Positions 35,247 through 43,399 of a stretch of 47,265 bases of DNA are shown here, piece by piece (position 1 is the first letter of the stretch; the number at the start of each line of letters is the position of its first letter). The notes beneath the pieces were generated by a model that was not told the DNA's origin, did not search any database, and worked only from the letters and a program-made list of their open reading frames with translations. The stretch lies in NCBI GenBank assembly GCA_017942165.1, contig JAGKSB010000018.1, positions 1-47,265 of the forward strand, read 5' to 3'. A program made the position numbers and the translations under genes. The stretch is from Rhinopithecimicrobium faecis (GTDB taxonomy: Bacteria > Bacteroidota > Bacteroidia > Sphingobacteriales > Sphingobacteriaceae).

Positions 35247-35306
35247 TTAAACCGAAAAAGCTTTTAAACGGAATAGGCTTCTAAACCGAATAAGCTTCCA
35301 AACCGA
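35247..35306. repeat. 3.5 tandem copies of a 17-bp unit spanning the bioB stop codon
   Basis: Units 35247-35263, 35264-35280 and 35281-35297 (consensus TTAAACCGAATAAGCTT) plus nine bases of a fourth. The third unit holds the bioB stop and last codons. The copies differ by one to four bases, so the array is not recent. Confidence 0.85.
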
Positions 35307-36243
35307 GGGTATTTAGCAGTTTGATGTCTGCATTAAATGTTGGGTTTGGGGTTACTAATAAAGTTGCTTCTTCGCCTGTAAAAATAGAGTTGGCACCTGC
35401 CATAAAGCACCAAGCTTGCTCCTCATCGGTCATTTCTACTCTTCCTGCCGACAGCCTTACGATAGTTTTTGGCATTATTATACGCGCTGTAGCAATCATA
35501 CGTACCATATCCCATAGCGGCACCTTAGGGTTATTTTCTAAGGGAGTACCTTTTACACTGGCTAGCGCATTTATGGGTACAGATTCAGGGTGAGTGTCCA
35601 TTGTTGCGAGCGTTCTAAGCATGGAAATACGATCCCTATAAGTCTCACCAAGACCAATTATGCCTCCCGAGCATACGCTGATACCAGCTTTCCTAACATG
35701 CTGTATTGTTTGTAACCGCTCATCAAATTTTCGGGTACTTATAACTTCTTTATAGTACGACTCGGAAACATCTAAATTATGGTTATATGCCTTAAGTCCA
35801 GCTTCCTTGAGGCGTAAGGCTTGCTGTTCGGAAAGCATGCCCAGGGTGCAGCATACTTCAAGTCCTAGTTTATTGACCCCTTTTACCATGGCTATTACGC
35901 GGTCGAAATCACGGTTATCTCGCACCTCACGCCAGGCTGCAGCCATACAGAATCTCGTGGATCCTCCTTCCTGAGCCTTTTTCGCTTGTGCAATTACTTC
36001 CTCCGTTGGAAGTAGCGCTTGTACCTTAATGTCGGTGTGATAGCGTGCAGCTTGACCGCAGTAGGAACAATCTTCCGGACATCCTCCAGTTTTTATAGAT
36101 AGGAGTGTGCAGAGTTGAATCTTTCCAGGGTCTTGGAATTGACGGTGTACGCTTGCAGCTTGGTAGGTGAGCTCCAATAAGGGTAATTTATAAATCCCTT
36201 CAATTTCTTCTAGTGTCCAGTTGTGACGAATGGTAGTTTGCAT
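35281..36243 (-). CDS. bioB: Biotin synthase
   Basis: 320 aa radical-SAM enzyme that inserts sulfur into dethiobiotin. The [4Fe-4S] cysteines are C55, C59 and C62 ([12 protein letters not shown]). Downstream are the conserved [10 protein letters not shown] (with the [2Fe-2S] ligand region), [32 protein letters not shown] and [10 protein letters not shown] motifs. The Arg ligand of the [2Fe-2S] cluster is in the SAGR segment. No other biotin genes are adjacent. It is divergent from a MocR-type regulator gene with a 68-bp spacer, so control by that protein is possible but unproven. ATG start at 36243. Confidence 0.97.
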   Translation of the reverse strand: MQTTIRHNWTLEEIEGIYKLPLLELTYQAASVHRQFQDPGKIQLCTLLSIKTGGCPEDCSYCGQAARYHTDIKVQALLPTEEVIAQAKKAQEGGSTRFCMAAAWREVRDNRDFDRVIAMVKGVNKLGLEVCCTLGMLSEQQALRLKEAGLKAYNHNLDVSESYYKEVISTRKFDERLQTIQHVRKAGISVCSGGIIGLGETYRDRISMLRTLATMDTHPESVPINALASVKGTPLENNPKVPLWDMVRMIATARIIMPKTIVRLSAGRVEMTDEEQAWCFMAGANSIFTGEEATLLVTPNPTFNADIKLLNTLGLEAYSV

Positions 36244-36311
36244 CTATTTAATTAATATTTAGCGCCAAATTAGTATCTTACCGGATAGTAAACATAACCA
36301 GTTTTAAGAAA

Positions 36312-37787
36312 ATGGCTAGTCCGGTTTTAACACCCTATCATAGTTTTATACAAATTGATCGTCAAGCACCCACGGCGGTATATCTCCAAATTGCGCGACA
36401 ACTAATGCATGCCATACAGCGCGGCTTTATTGCTGGAGGGACCAAACTTCCTGGTAGCAGGCAGCTTGCAGCGCTCCTCAATATCCATCGGAATACACTT
36501 GTGGCAGCCTATAATGAGTTAGACGTACAAGGTTGGGTTGAAATATTACCTAATCAAGGGACTTTTGTACGTGATAATTGGGTGCAAAAAACGTCGCGGT
36601 TAGTGACATCAAAGGGGCCGTTGCAAAGCTCTCCACAGCTTACAGGCTATGACTTTCAGCGGGATGCTTTGTTAGATAGTGTGGAAAAACCTGCCAATGT
36701 AAGCTTAGCCTGTAATGATGGTCTTCCTGATATTCGCTTGTCCTCCTTTAAGGATTTAAATAGGGGCTATGCTGCTGTGCTGAAGCGTGCTAATTCAGAA
36801 CGTAAGCTCCATACTTTAAATCAGCATGGAAATCAGTATTTCAAAAGGCAGCTTTCGAATTATTTAAATCTTACGCGCGGGCTATATATCGGTGCACAAC
36901 AGATCTTGGTAACGCGCTCTGCGGAGTTGAGCTTATATTTGGTGGCGCAGACCTTACTTCGACAAGGAGACCATGTCATTATAGGAAATCCAAGCTATTA
37001 TACCGCGAATATGATTTTTCAGAAGGCTGGAGCTATCATGCTTCCAGTAGCTATGGATGGGGATGGTATCGATGTGGATCAAATAGAAATTTTGTGTAAG
37101 AGGCAGCCTATTCGTATGCTCTATCTGACACCACACCATCATTATCCGACGACAGTAACACTTAGTGCAGGGCGACGTATCCAATTATTGCAGCTGGCGA
37201 ATAGGTATGGTTTTATTATTTTAGAAGATGACTTTGATTATGAATATCACTACAGCCCTGTAAAGATAGTCCCTTTGGCTTCGGTTGATGATCAAGGAAT
37301 GGTCGTTTATATGGGTAGTTTTGGCAGATCCTTAGCGCCAGGCTTTAGGCGCGGGTTTATCCTTGCTCCGGAAAATTTAATCGTGGAATTAGGTAAATTA
37401 CAGCAGATTATGGATCCTCAAACAGATGTTTTTATGGAGCATGTCTTAGGGGAGCTTATTGAAGAGGGGGAAATTCATCGCTTTACAAAAAAAAATACGC
37501 TTATTTATCAAGGACGTCGGGATCATATGGCAGGCTTACTATCCGCACAGTTAGCGCATGTTGTTGAATTTACAATTCCACAGGGGGGCTTAGCCCTGTG
37601 GATAAATTGGCGTTCGGATATTAATCTACTTCGCTTAAGTAGGAATTGCGCCCAGCAAGGCCTCTATTTACCACAAAATCTCCTTTATCAGACGCAGGAT
37701 ATTACAGGGATGCGCTTAGGATTTGCACATTTGGATTTCGAGGAGCAAGCAGTTGTGGTGGCACAACTGCGTAAGTTTTGCCAATAA
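36312..37787 (+). CDS. MocR/PdxR-type GntR regulator with aminotransferase-like domain, PLP lysine replaced
   Basis: 491 aa. An N-terminal GntR winged helix (about 15-85: YLQIARQLMHAIQRGFIAGGTKLPGSR, LAALLNIHRNTLVAAYNEL) is fused to a fold-type I aminotransferase domain (about 130-485). In the domain, EDDFDYEYHY (305-313) contains the PLP-ring Asp. The usual Schiff-base motif (S-F-S/T-K) reads GSFGRSLAPGFRRGF, so arginine (R339) stands where lysine is expected. It is therefore probably a regulator that binds PLP non-covalently or not at all. It is divergent from bioB. ATG start at 36312. Confidence 0.88.
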   Translation: MASPVLTPYHSFIQIDRQAPTAVYLQIARQLMHAIQRGFIAGGTKLPGSRQLAALLNIHRNTLVAAYNELDVQGWVEILPNQGTFVRDNWVQKTSRLVTSKGPLQSSPQLTGYDFQRDALLDSVEKPANVSLACNDGLPDIRLSSFKDLNRGYAAVLKRANSERKLHTLNQHGNQYFKRQLSNYLNLTRGLYIGAQQILVTRSAELSLYLVAQTLLRQGDHVIIGNPSYYTANMIFQKAGAIMLPVAMDGDGIDVDQIEILCKRQPIRMLYLTPHHHYPTTVTLSAGRRIQLLQLANRYGFIILEDDFDYEYHYSPVKIVPLASVDDQGMVVYMGSFGRSLAPGFRRGFILAPENLIVELGKLQQIMDPQTDVFMEHVLGELIEEGEIHRFTKKNTLIYQGRRDHMAGLLSAQLAHVVEFTIPQGGLALWINWRSDINLLRLSRNCAQQGLYLPQNLLYQTQDITGMRLGFAHLDFEEQAVVVAQLRKFCQ

Positions 37788-37804
37788 AACCTAAAAAAAT
37801 AGCG

Positions 37805-37812
37805 TAAATTTG
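37805..37812 (+). promoter_or_regulatory. -7 element of lplA
   Basis: TAAATTTG, 28 bases before the ATG at 37841. Confidence 0.55.
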
Positions 37813-37822
37813 TGTTTTCGCA

Positions 37823-37850
37823 ATATATGTTACTTAATATATGTTATTTA
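37823..37850. repeat. 14-bp tandem duplication over the lplA start codon
   Basis: 37823-37836 and 37837-37850 differ at one base. The second copy holds the start codon; the first copy leaves an out-of-frame ATG at 37827. Confidence 0.75.
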
Positions 37851-38836
37851 TAGACAATCAGGGAGTTCTTGATCCCACAATTAATTTAGCCATCGAGGAG
37901 TATGCACTTCGCCATATTGCTGCTGAGGAGCCGATCTTATTATTTTATATAAATAAGCCTTCAATTATTATTGGGCGTAACCAAAATACCATTGAAGAGA
38001 TTAATACCAGCTATGTCACGGAGCATGGTATTCAGGTGGTCAGACGCTTGTCTGGGGGTGGGGCGGTATATCATGATGAAGGGAATCTAAATTTTTCTTT
38101 TATTACGCCTAATGATGGGAGAAGTTTTGCGAATTTCAAACGTTTTCTAGAACCTATTATTGAGGCCTTACAAAAGATGGGAATCGATGCTGAGGTGAAG
38201 GGCCGAAACGATATTCTTATTGGGGAGCGTAAGGTGAGTGGAAATGCGCAGTATGCTACCGGTGGAAAACTATTTACGCATGGAACACTCCTCTTTAACT
38301 CACATATATCAGAGGTCGTAAATGCGTTGAAAGTTAGAAAAGATAAGATTGAATCCAAAGGATTGAAATCTATTCGCAGTAGGGTGGCTAATATCGCGGA
38401 GTTCCTGACAGCACCGATGGATATAAACGAATTTAGGGAGCATATCCTTTTATCGGTATTTGGTGTAGACTCTCGTGATCAGGTAAGGGAGTATAAGCTT
38501 ACAGAAACAGATTGGGTAAACATTCATGCACTTGCTAAGGAGCGATATGCCAATTGGGATTGGAATTATGGAAACTCTCCAGCATTTAATACCTATTTTA
38601 CGAAGCGTTTTCCCTCAGGATCCATTGATGTCCATTTAAATGTTGTAAAAGGAACCATTACGGAAGTAAAAATTTTTGGTGACTTTTTCGGTGTTGGTGA
38701 GGTCGCAGATATCGAACAACGGTTATTAAATCAACCCTATAATCCTTCCGACCTGCGAGCAGCATTAGCAGATGTAGATATCACACATTATTTTGGCCCT
38801 ATCAGTCTAACTGATTTTATAGAGCTGCTTTATTAG
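37841..38836 (+). CDS. lplA: Lipoate-protein ligase
   Basis: 331 aa of the BPL/LplA family. It activates free lipoate with ATP and attaches it to E2 and GcvH lipoyl domains. Motifs are IGRNQNTIEEIN, VVRRLSGGGAVYHDEGNLNFSF (lipoate-binding loop), the catalytic lysine in ERKVSGNAQ, and THGTLLFNS. A C-terminal accessory domain (about 250-331) is present, so it can catalyse both steps like E. coli LplA. The start is inside a 14-bp duplication, leaving a decoy ATG upstream. Cytoplasmic. Confidence 0.94.
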   Translation: MLFIDNQGVLDPTINLAIEEYALRHIAAEEPILLFYINKPSIIIGRNQNTIEEINTSYVTEHGIQVVRRLSGGGAVYHDEGNLNFSFITPNDGRSFANFKRFLEPIIEALQKMGIDAEVKGRNDILIGERKVSGNAQYATGGKLFTHGTLLFNSHISEVVNALKVRKDKIESKGLKSIRSRVANIAEFLTAPMDINEFREHILLSVFGVDSRDQVREYKLTETDWVNIHALAKERYANWDWNYGNSPAFNTYFTKRFPSGSIDVHLNVVKGTITEVKIFGDFFGVGEVADIEQRLLNQPYNPSDLRAALADVDITHYFGPISLTDFIELLY

Positions 38837-38838
38837 CA

Positions 38839-38914
38839 TAGTATTCGGCTCTATTAAATAGTACTTTGCTCTACTTAGTGATATTTTAGTACTTGGCTTT
38901 ACTTAGTGATATTT
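38839..38914. repeat. Tandem 28-bp repeat downstream of lplA
   Basis: 38859-38886 and 38887-38914 differ at two positions; a partial, more diverged unit begins at 38839. Core ACTTAGTGATATTT. Confidence 0.8.
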
Positions 38915-38995
38915 GACTTTTCTAATTCGACTTTTTTAAATAGCATATTAATACAATTAAAGTTTATTTTGGAAAATAATTTACAACGTTTTTAA

Positions 38996-39009
38996 TTGAC
39001 TTAAGTCAA
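38996..39009. promoter_or_regulatory. Perfect palindromic operator TTGACTTAAGTCAA upstream of pirin
   Basis: A 14-bp perfect palindrome followed by GAAAT. Near-identical to the block upstream of the flavin oxidoreductase (27641) and at the same 36-bp distance to the -7 element. Confidence 0.7.
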
Positions 39010-39031
39010 GAAATTAAGGATTATTACTTGG

Positions 39032-39039
39032 TATATTTG
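39032..39039 (+). promoter_or_regulatory. -7 element of the pirin gene
   Basis: TATATTTG, 19 bases before the ATG at 39059. Confidence 0.6.
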
Positions 39040-39058
39040 TTGAACAAAAGAAAATAAT

Positions 39059-39937
39059 ATGAAAACGAAAGAAGTAGCATATGTTGTAAGTCCACGGGAA
39101 CCTCATTTTGTAGGAGATGGCTTTCGCGTACATAATTTTATACCCAATGCTTATGGCATGGATATGAAAAATATGGATCCTTTTATCTTGTTAGATTATA
39201 ATTCAAAATATTCTTTTCCACCTTCGGAAATCCCTAAAGGTGTAGGTGTGCACCCACATAAAGGATTTGAGACTGTGACGATAGCTTATAAAGGCCGTGT
39301 CGAACATGGAGATAGCTCTGGTGGTGGTGGAGTAATCGGGGAGGGTGATGTTCAGTGGATGACTGCTGCCTCTGGTGTGTTGCATAAAGAATTTCATGAA
39401 ACAGAATGGAGTAAAAAAGGGGGTGAATTTCAGATGGTTCAGCTATGGGTGAATTTACCAGCAAAAGATAAAAAGTCAGCGCCTAAATATCAGGCTTTAA
39501 AAAATGCAGAAATTAACCGCTACCAGCTGCCTGATGGCACTGGAGAATTAGAAGTAATTGCCGGTGAATATCAGGGTGTGCAGGGGTCAGCTTCAACTTT
39601 TACGCCTATACATATGTATAATTTAAAGGCTAAAGCGGGCTCTATTTCAAGTTATTCCTTTCCGGCGAATTACAATACGATTGCGCTTGTGTTATCGGGG
39701 GAGATTCTTGTAAACAACCAGGAGTTAGTTCCTACAGACCATGTTGCTTTATTGAAAAATGAAGGGGAAGAATTTACTATTGAAGTGAAGGAGGACGCTG
39801 TGGTATTGGTGTTGTCGGGAGAACCTATTAATGAGCCAATAGCACATTATGGACCTTTTGTAATGAATACACAAGAAGAATTAAGAGAGGCTTTTGAGGA
39901 ATTTAACCAAGGTAAATTTGGTTACCTAGCCGATTAG
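39059..39937 (+). CDS. Pirin-family bicupin protein
   Basis: 292 aa with two cupin domains. The N-terminal cupin carries the metal-site motif VHPHKGFETVTIAYKG and continues in HGDSSGGGGVIGEGDVQWMTAASGVLHKE, where the His and Glu residues bind iron. The C-terminal pirin domain ends in PINEPIAHYGPFVMNT. Pirins include quercetinase-like dioxygenases and redox-sensing cofactors and are often induced by electrophiles or oxidative stress. The promoter carries the palindromic operator described at 38996. Single-gene unit. Confidence 0.95.
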   Translation: MKTKEVAYVVSPREPHFVGDGFRVHNFIPNAYGMDMKNMDPFILLDYNSKYSFPPSEIPKGVGVHPHKGFETVTIAYKGRVEHGDSSGGGGVIGEGDVQWMTAASGVLHKEFHETEWSKKGGEFQMVQLWVNLPAKDKKSAPKYQALKNAEINRYQLPDGTGELEVIAGEYQGVQGSASTFTPIHMYNLKAKAGSISSYSFPANYNTIALVLSGEILVNNQELVPTDHVALLKNEGEEFTIEVKEDAVVLVLSGEPINEPIAHYGPFVMNTQEELREAFEEFNQGKFGYLAD

Positions 39938-39961
39938 TAAATAGTTATTAGTTAATCATTT

Positions 39962-39994
39962 AATCCATCGCTCGTTCTGGGCGATGGATTTTTT
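39962..39994 (+). terminator. Terminator of the pirin gene
   Basis: Stem AATCCATCGC / GCGATGGATT (39962-39971 and 39981-39990) followed by T4. Confidence 0.9.
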
Positions 39995-40154
39995 ATTGCC
40001 TAGTGATATCGCTTAAAACGGCCGTTACAAAATACGAACAAGGCCGTAATTTTTTTGTTATCATAATTTACTATTCGGGGGCTTAAATCATTTAACGGTT
40101 AATTTATGGCAGAACGATAGCTATGCTATTGATATTTGTTCATTATTACTTAAC

Positions 40155-41228
40155 TTGCATAAATTTTCACATTATTCTACCGAGGTGACGCATCAAGAGA
40201 GAACAAGTAAGATCAGAAAAGGTATCACTGAGTCTTATAAAAACCTTAAAAGTAAATACCCAGTTTTGAGATATCAAAATACGATTGGCTTTATCATTTT
40301 TGCTATTTCTGTAGGGGTGAGTTTACTATCAGGTTATTTCTGGTATGTGGGAGTTCTTCCTGCTTGGGCACTGATCGTTATCAATGCATTTTTCTATGGT
40401 GTGCTTCATGAATTGGAGCATGATTTAATCCATGACATGTATTTTAAGACGAAACCTATTGTGCACCATTTCATGCTACTTATAATTTGGCTTTTAAGAC
40501 CTTTAACATTGAATCCATGGTTTCGAAAGACCTTGCACTTACACCATCATCGTTTTTCAGGAACCTTACATGATGTGGAGGAGCGTGGGGTTTCCAATGG
40601 CGAGAAGTGGGGGCTTAAGCGTCTGATGTTGCTAGCAGACCTTGTTGTAGGTAATCTTTTTCGCGTTCATAGTTTATTTTCTGATATTAAGAAAGAGGTT
40701 AAAAACGGTAATTTAAAATTTGAAACGGCAAAAAAAATTAAACTTTATGGCGTTTTTGGTTTGATTCCTTTGACAATCTTGTCTCATGTAGTCCTATATG
40801 TTTTCTTCTTGGACAATATTTTAGATTTCTTTTCCACGCAATTTCATTCGGGAATAGCTTTTCCATCATGGATAAAAGATGTGATGAACTGGTGCAATCC
40901 GATTACTTATATCGTGCTTTTACCTAATTTATTACGTCAATTCAGTTTACACTTTATAACTTCTAATTTACATTACTTTGGGGATGTTGAGAAGGGCAAT
41001 GTCTTGGAGCAAACACAGATTTTAACCGTTTGGTGGACGTATCCATTTCAAGTATTCTGTTTTTTCTTCGGCTGGACTCATGCCATTCACCATTTCGTTG
41101 TCAATGAATCCTTCTATGTGCGACATCTAGCACGTAAGCATGCTTGGAAAGTGATGCGTGAAAATGGCGTAAGATTTAATGATTTGGGTACTTTTAGAAG
41201 AGCTAATAGATTCAATGAAGCACATTAG
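40155..41228 (+). CDS. Fatty-acid-desaturase-like membrane di-iron enzyme
   Basis: 357 aa with about four to six membrane helices and three histidine clusters: H85-ELE-H89-DLI-H93, H128-L-HHH (130-132), and H309-AI-HH (312-313). These clusters bind the two irons in membrane desaturases and hydroxylases. The first box, HELEH, is slightly unusual. Likely an acyl-chain or lipid desaturase/hydroxylase; which lipid is unknown. The only plausible start is TTG 40155, about 12 bases after the expected transcription start from a GATATTTG element; no in-frame ATG lies before residue 95. Confidence 0.8.
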   Translation: MHKFSHYSTEVTHQERTSKIRKGITESYKNLKSKYPVLRYQNTIGFIIFAISVGVSLLSGYFWYVGVLPAWALIVINAFFYGVLHELEHDLIHDMYFKTKPIVHHFMLLIIWLLRPLTLNPWFRKTLHLHHHRFSGTLHDVEERGVSNGEKWGLKRLMLLADLVVGNLFRVHSLFSDIKKEVKNGNLKFETAKKIKLYGVFGLIPLTILSHVVLYVFFLDNILDFFSTQFHSGIAFPSWIKDVMNWCNPITYIVLLPNLLRQFSLHFITSNLHYFGDVEKGNVLEQTQILTVWWTYPFQVFCFFFGWTHAIHHFVVNESFYVRHLARKHAWKVMRENGVRFNDLGTFRRANRFNEAH

Positions 41229-41262
41229 CTTGCACAAGGAGTCGGATATTATAAATTTATTT

Positions 41263-41290
41263 AAAGCAACTAATCTTAGTTGCTTTTTTT
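41263..41290. terminator. Terminator shared by desaturase and 128-aa genes
   Basis: Stem AAAGCAACTAA / TTAGTTGCTTT (41263-41273 and 41276-41286) followed by T to 41290; AGTTGCTTTT is repeated directly after it. Confidence 0.85.
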
Positions 41291-41675
41291 AGTTGCTTTT
41301 AGCCCCATTAATATAGTAGTTCATGTTGAGGACAATCTCTTTATGATTGATTAGATATTCAAGATTTTCCTCTTTAAACACTAAGTTGGCTGCCTTCTTC
41401 TCATTGCAAACAATGAACTTTATAAGTTCCTGTGCAATCAGCTTCCGTTGCCGCTTGCTGGCTTTGCTATTGCTCGTAATATATTGCACTAAATCTTCAT
41501 CAAAAGAAATTCTTATCTTTTCATCTTTATTGTCTTTTTGCATCCATAACAGAGGACTTTGCATAGATTCAATAAAGATACCGTAAGCGATTTTATCTAA
41601 TTTGATTTCGAATATATAGGCTTTAAATGTAAAACTACCCAATAGAATAGTGTCTACGAAAATTAATTTTTTCAA
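41289..41675 (-). CDS. Uncharacterised protein (128 aa)
   Basis: No family recognised. The N-terminal half looks beta-rich and partly hydrophobic (KKLIFVDTILLGSFTFKAYIF); the C-terminal half is helical and basic (KASKRQRKLIAQELIKFIVCNEKKAANLVFKEENLEYL). No clean signal peptide. The frame starts only at TTG 41675 and has no ATG until about residue 38, so the start is uncertain. It ends at a shared terminator, which supports transcription. Likely a real but poorly conserved gene. Confidence 0.55.
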   Translation of the reverse strand: MKKLIFVDTILLGSFTFKAYIFEIKLDKIAYGIFIESMQSPLLWMQKDNKDEKIRISFDEDLVQYITSNSKASKRQRKLIAQELIKFIVCNEKKAANLVFKEENLEYLINHKEIVLNMNYYINGAKSN

Positions 41676-41804
41676 AAATTAGGTATTTATGTTGATAATA
41701 TTTCCTTTAAAACTAACAAATTACGAAATTTTATTTGTTATTTATTAAAATCAAAAAATAAGTTTATCTATAATTAGATTTAACTATCTATTAAAATTTT
41801 AAAA

Positions 41805-43100
41805 ATGCAAGCCACGACGATTCAACAACTAACATTTAGTAATACGGGGCATACGTTACACCACAATAATGTATTTTCCAGTGATGGAAAATACCTTGTT
41901 TTCGATGGCAGAAATGATGAAACAAAGATCGGCGAGACAAGCTTTATTGGGCTCCTAAATTTGGAGACAGGGGAGGAGTCTATCGTATATAAATGCGCTA
42001 ATTCTACGCTTTATGGCCCCGGAGTGGGGGCTGCATCTTTTAGCCCTGTTGCGGATCTTGTGATCTTTATTCATGGACTTGAAGATGCAACTAAGGAGAA
42101 ACCATATGCTGTAAGTCGACGAACGGGCATGTTGGTGTCCCTTGTGGATGGTCAGGCTAGCTATGCCGATTCACGTCATATCTATGCTCCTTATTGTCCA
42201 GGATCTTTACGTGGAGGAACTCATTCTCACGCTTGGAGTCCTATAGGAGATTTTCTAAGTTTTACTTACAATGATGAAGCCGTCGAGGCGCATTTAAGAG
42301 CTGTAGGGGTGATGTTTCCACATCCTTTAGGTGATCATGCTATGCAGCACTGTTTCCATAATGCTATAAGTGGACAGGATCTGCGCTCCGGAAATATTGC
42401 AGGCACCTATTATGCGGCGATAGTATCGGAGGTCGTCTTGCAAGCAGCATGGGGTACAGACGAAATAGAAAGGGCTTTTGATGAATGTTGGTTGCAGCAT
42501 ACTTCTTCTGAGGCGCAGGGGGAGCTGCGGCATTCCTTAGGGCTTGTCTTTCAGGGAAATACACGCAATAGAAAAGGGGAGCTTGTCACGGAGCTATTTT
42601 ATGTAGCGATTGATAAGGAGGTTATCCTTGCTGATCAGCAGGCTGTAGGGGATATTGGGGAGCGTCCAAGAGTTCCTAAGGGTGTAAAACAACGACGAAT
42701 TACATATTCTGAGCGTGGGATTTCCACTTTACGGCATTGGCTTCGTACGAGTAATGACGGTCGCTATATCTATGCGCTGGGGGAGGATGACTACGGCAAT
42801 AACCAACTGATGCAGTGTGAATTTTCTTCGGGAAAACTAGTGTATTTAACGAATTTTGACTTTTCAATTAGTTCGCCCATAAATCTCTCTGCAAATTCCC
42901 AAGAAGTCGCATTCTTTGCTAATAATCAAGTCTATCGCTATGGCTTGGCTACCGGAGAATTAGAGCAACTTACGAACTTTGAAAATTACTGCTTAGTGGG
43001 GGCTCCAGTATACGCGCCGGATGGTAGATCGTTGGTGTTTAATGTTTTATTGGGAAGTGCTGCTGAGGCCTTTACGCAGATTTACAGGATTTCTTTTTAA
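41805..43100 (+). CDS. DUF3748 / YidR-like beta-propeller protein
   Basis: 431 aa without signal peptide. It resembles the DUF3748 family (E. coli YidR), built from TolB/WD40-like blades: VFSSDGKYLVFDGRND, SFSPVADLVIFIHG, HSHAWSPIGDFLSFTYND, LRTSNDGRYIYALGEDD, NLSANSQEVAFFANNQ, VYAPDGRSLVFNVLL. The conserved HAWSP and AVGVMFPHPLGDHAM segments support the assignment. Function is not known; relatives have oligogalacturonate-lyase-like folds. Last gene before the island; convergent with the DUF4435 gene. Confidence 0.75.
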   Translation: MQATTIQQLTFSNTGHTLHHNNVFSSDGKYLVFDGRNDETKIGETSFIGLLNLETGEESIVYKCANSTLYGPGVGAASFSPVADLVIFIHGLEDATKEKPYAVSRRTGMLVSLVDGQASYADSRHIYAPYCPGSLRGGTHSHAWSPIGDFLSFTYNDEAVEAHLRAVGVMFPHPLGDHAMQHCFHNAISGQDLRSGNIAGTYYAAIVSEVVLQAAWGTDEIERAFDECWLQHTSSEAQGELRHSLGLVFQGNTRNRKGELVTELFYVAIDKEVILADQQAVGDIGERPRVPKGVKQRRITYSERGISTLRHWLRTSNDGRYIYALGEDDYGNNQLMQCEFSSGKLVYLTNFDFSISSPINLSANSQEVAFFANNQVYRYGLATGELEQLTNFENYCLVGAPVYAPDGRSLVFNVLLGSAAEAFTQIYRISF

Positions 43101-43170
43101 AAGTAGGAATAACCTTGATCCGAGACCTCGGTGTCTCTTATTATAGGAAATATTGGCATACCCTAAAAAC

Positions 43171-43201
43171 AAAAAACCCACTTTAATTTAATTAAAGCGG
43201 G
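43171..43201 (-). terminator. Intrinsic terminator of a lost tRNA gene
   Basis: On the minus strand CCCGCTTTAAT-TAA-ATTAAAGTGGG is followed by T6. The pair that is G-T on the minus strand is an A-C mismatch on the plus strand, so the element is built for minus-strand transcription, coming from the tRNA-Ser remnant 24 bp upstream. Confidence 0.75.
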
Positions 43202-43225
43202 TTTGAGACCTTTTTGAGGTTGTCG

Positions 43226-43240
43226 TGGCGGAGAGGGCGG
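43226..43240 (-). other. 3' end of a tRNA-Ser gene (probable attachment-site remnant)
   Basis: The minus strand reads CCGCCCTCTCCGCCA: the 3' acceptor strand CCTCTCC, the serine discriminator G and an encoded CCA, as in serine tRNAs that start GGAGAGG. No tRNA body precedes it; sequence similarity ends at 43240. A terminator of the same orientation follows. This fits the copy left behind by an element that integrated at the tRNA 3' end. Confidence 0.6.
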
Positions 43241-43399
43241 CTCTTCAAAATGCACTCCTATATGTCTTCTGAGTAAGTTTTTTAGTTTATACTCTCGAAT
43301 TGCTCACCTATGTTAAAACAATTAAATAAAAACTTTTTTAGCAATTCATGAAGCTGAAGCTTTTAATGATGCAGAATAGATATGTTTTTTCTAAATAAT

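Noticed and set aside
43226..43240. Complete tRNA gene
   Set aside because: Only the last 15 nt match a serine tRNA; there is no T arm, anticodon arm or D arm on either side.
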